This document shows, piece after piece, positions 22,699-22,734 of a DNA stretch of 22,734 bases (position 1 is its first letter; each line of letters begins with the position of its first letter). The position numbers and the translations under genes are program-made. The stretch is from CAZZNQ01 sp964655775 (GTDB lineage Bacteria; Planctomycetota; Brocadiia; SM23-32), in the NCBI GenBank assembly GCA_964655775.1, contig CAZZNQ010000064.1:1-22734 (forward strand), in the 5' to 3' direction. Under the pieces are notes generated by a model. That model was given only the letters and a program-made list of their open reading frames with translations, was not told where the DNA came from and searched no databases.

Positions 22699-22726
22699 GC
22701 TATCGCTGGCCTACGCCAGCGATAGC
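22699..22726. repeat. Perfect 12-bp hairpin with 4-nt loop at the right edge
   Basis: GCTATCGCTGGC, loop CTAC, GCCAGCGATAGC. No T-run follows on either strand inside the window, so it is not a plain intrinsic terminator. It could be an interspersed palindrome or the edge of a repeat continuing beyond the window. Confidence 0.65.
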
Positions 22727-22734
22727 TCGGCAGT

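Larger units (their letters stand above)
22411..22734. other. Gene-free right end: HEAT promoter and a terminal hairpin
   Basis: The first 85 bp hold the HEAT gene leader and promoter. From 22494 to 22734 I see no ORF with a ribosome site or family likeness. The only structure is a perfect hairpin at 22699-22726 and a minor GGACCC/GGGTCC inverted repeat near 22637-22662. The window ends before the next gene. Confidence 0.6.

Noticed and set aside
1..22734. CRISPR array, tRNA or rRNA, insertion sequence, toxin-antitoxin or phage-defence operon
   Set aside because: I looked for spaced direct repeats, cloverleaf patterns, transposase motifs and small paired genes and saw none.

Overview
This window comes from a GC-rich bacterial chromosome (by eye about two thirds G+C). 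It holds about 17 densely packed genes, no RNA genes, no CRISPR array and no recognisable transposon or phage gene. The mix of core genes (uvrA, der, an RluA-family pseudouridine synthase, nfo, a cold-shock protein) with a PF12831-type FAD oxidoreductase, a uroporphyrinogen-decarboxylase-like protein, a secreted SGNH hydrolase, an amidohydrolase and a large secreted HEAT-repeat protein resembles Planctomycetota, Lentisphaerota or related PVC and candidate phyla. That assignment is inference from gene content only. The ETF pair is of the type common in anaerobes.

Layout. 1-1272 (-): FAD-dependent oxidoreductase, cut by the left edge. 1371-3559 (+): GT4 glycosyltransferase, then an RluD-like pseudouridine synthase. 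3553-3957 (-): DUF151/bifunctional-nuclease protein, with an end overlapping the synthase gene. 4140-5054 (+): EamA transporter. 5066-6226 (-): M14 carboxypeptidase. 6297-10874 (-): operon etfB, etfA, acyl-CoA dehydrogenase, nfo. 11151-11357 (-): cold-shock protein. 11717-15918 (-): der-uvrA, coupled by an ATGA overlap. 16010-17110 (-): UroD-like protein. 17318-19585 (+): secreted SGNH hydrolase and amidohydrolase. 19600-22410 (-): HEAT-repeat protein, interrupted by a one-base frameshift, and a small two-helix membrane protein.

Regulation. Several intergenic regions carry good sigma-70-type promoters. The best are those of the cold-shock gene (TTGACA, 17, TATATT), der (extended -10, TGCTATAAT), the DUF151 gene (TTGACG, 17, TAGAAT), the HEAT gene (TTGACA, 16, CATAAT) and the M14 gene (TTGAAC, 17, TATCAT). 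The divergent uroD-like/SGNH region contains a perfect 12-bp inverted repeat wrapped around a promoter -35 box.

I did not find a clear new multi-gene system. The most unusual items are: the frameshifted HEAT-repeat gene with its membrane-protein neighbour; a bifurcating-type ETF with an oversized acyl-CoA dehydrogenase; two adjacent palindromes sharing a CGAGACG core; the inverted repeat in the 17.2-kb promoter; and a perfect 12-bp hairpin at the right edge.
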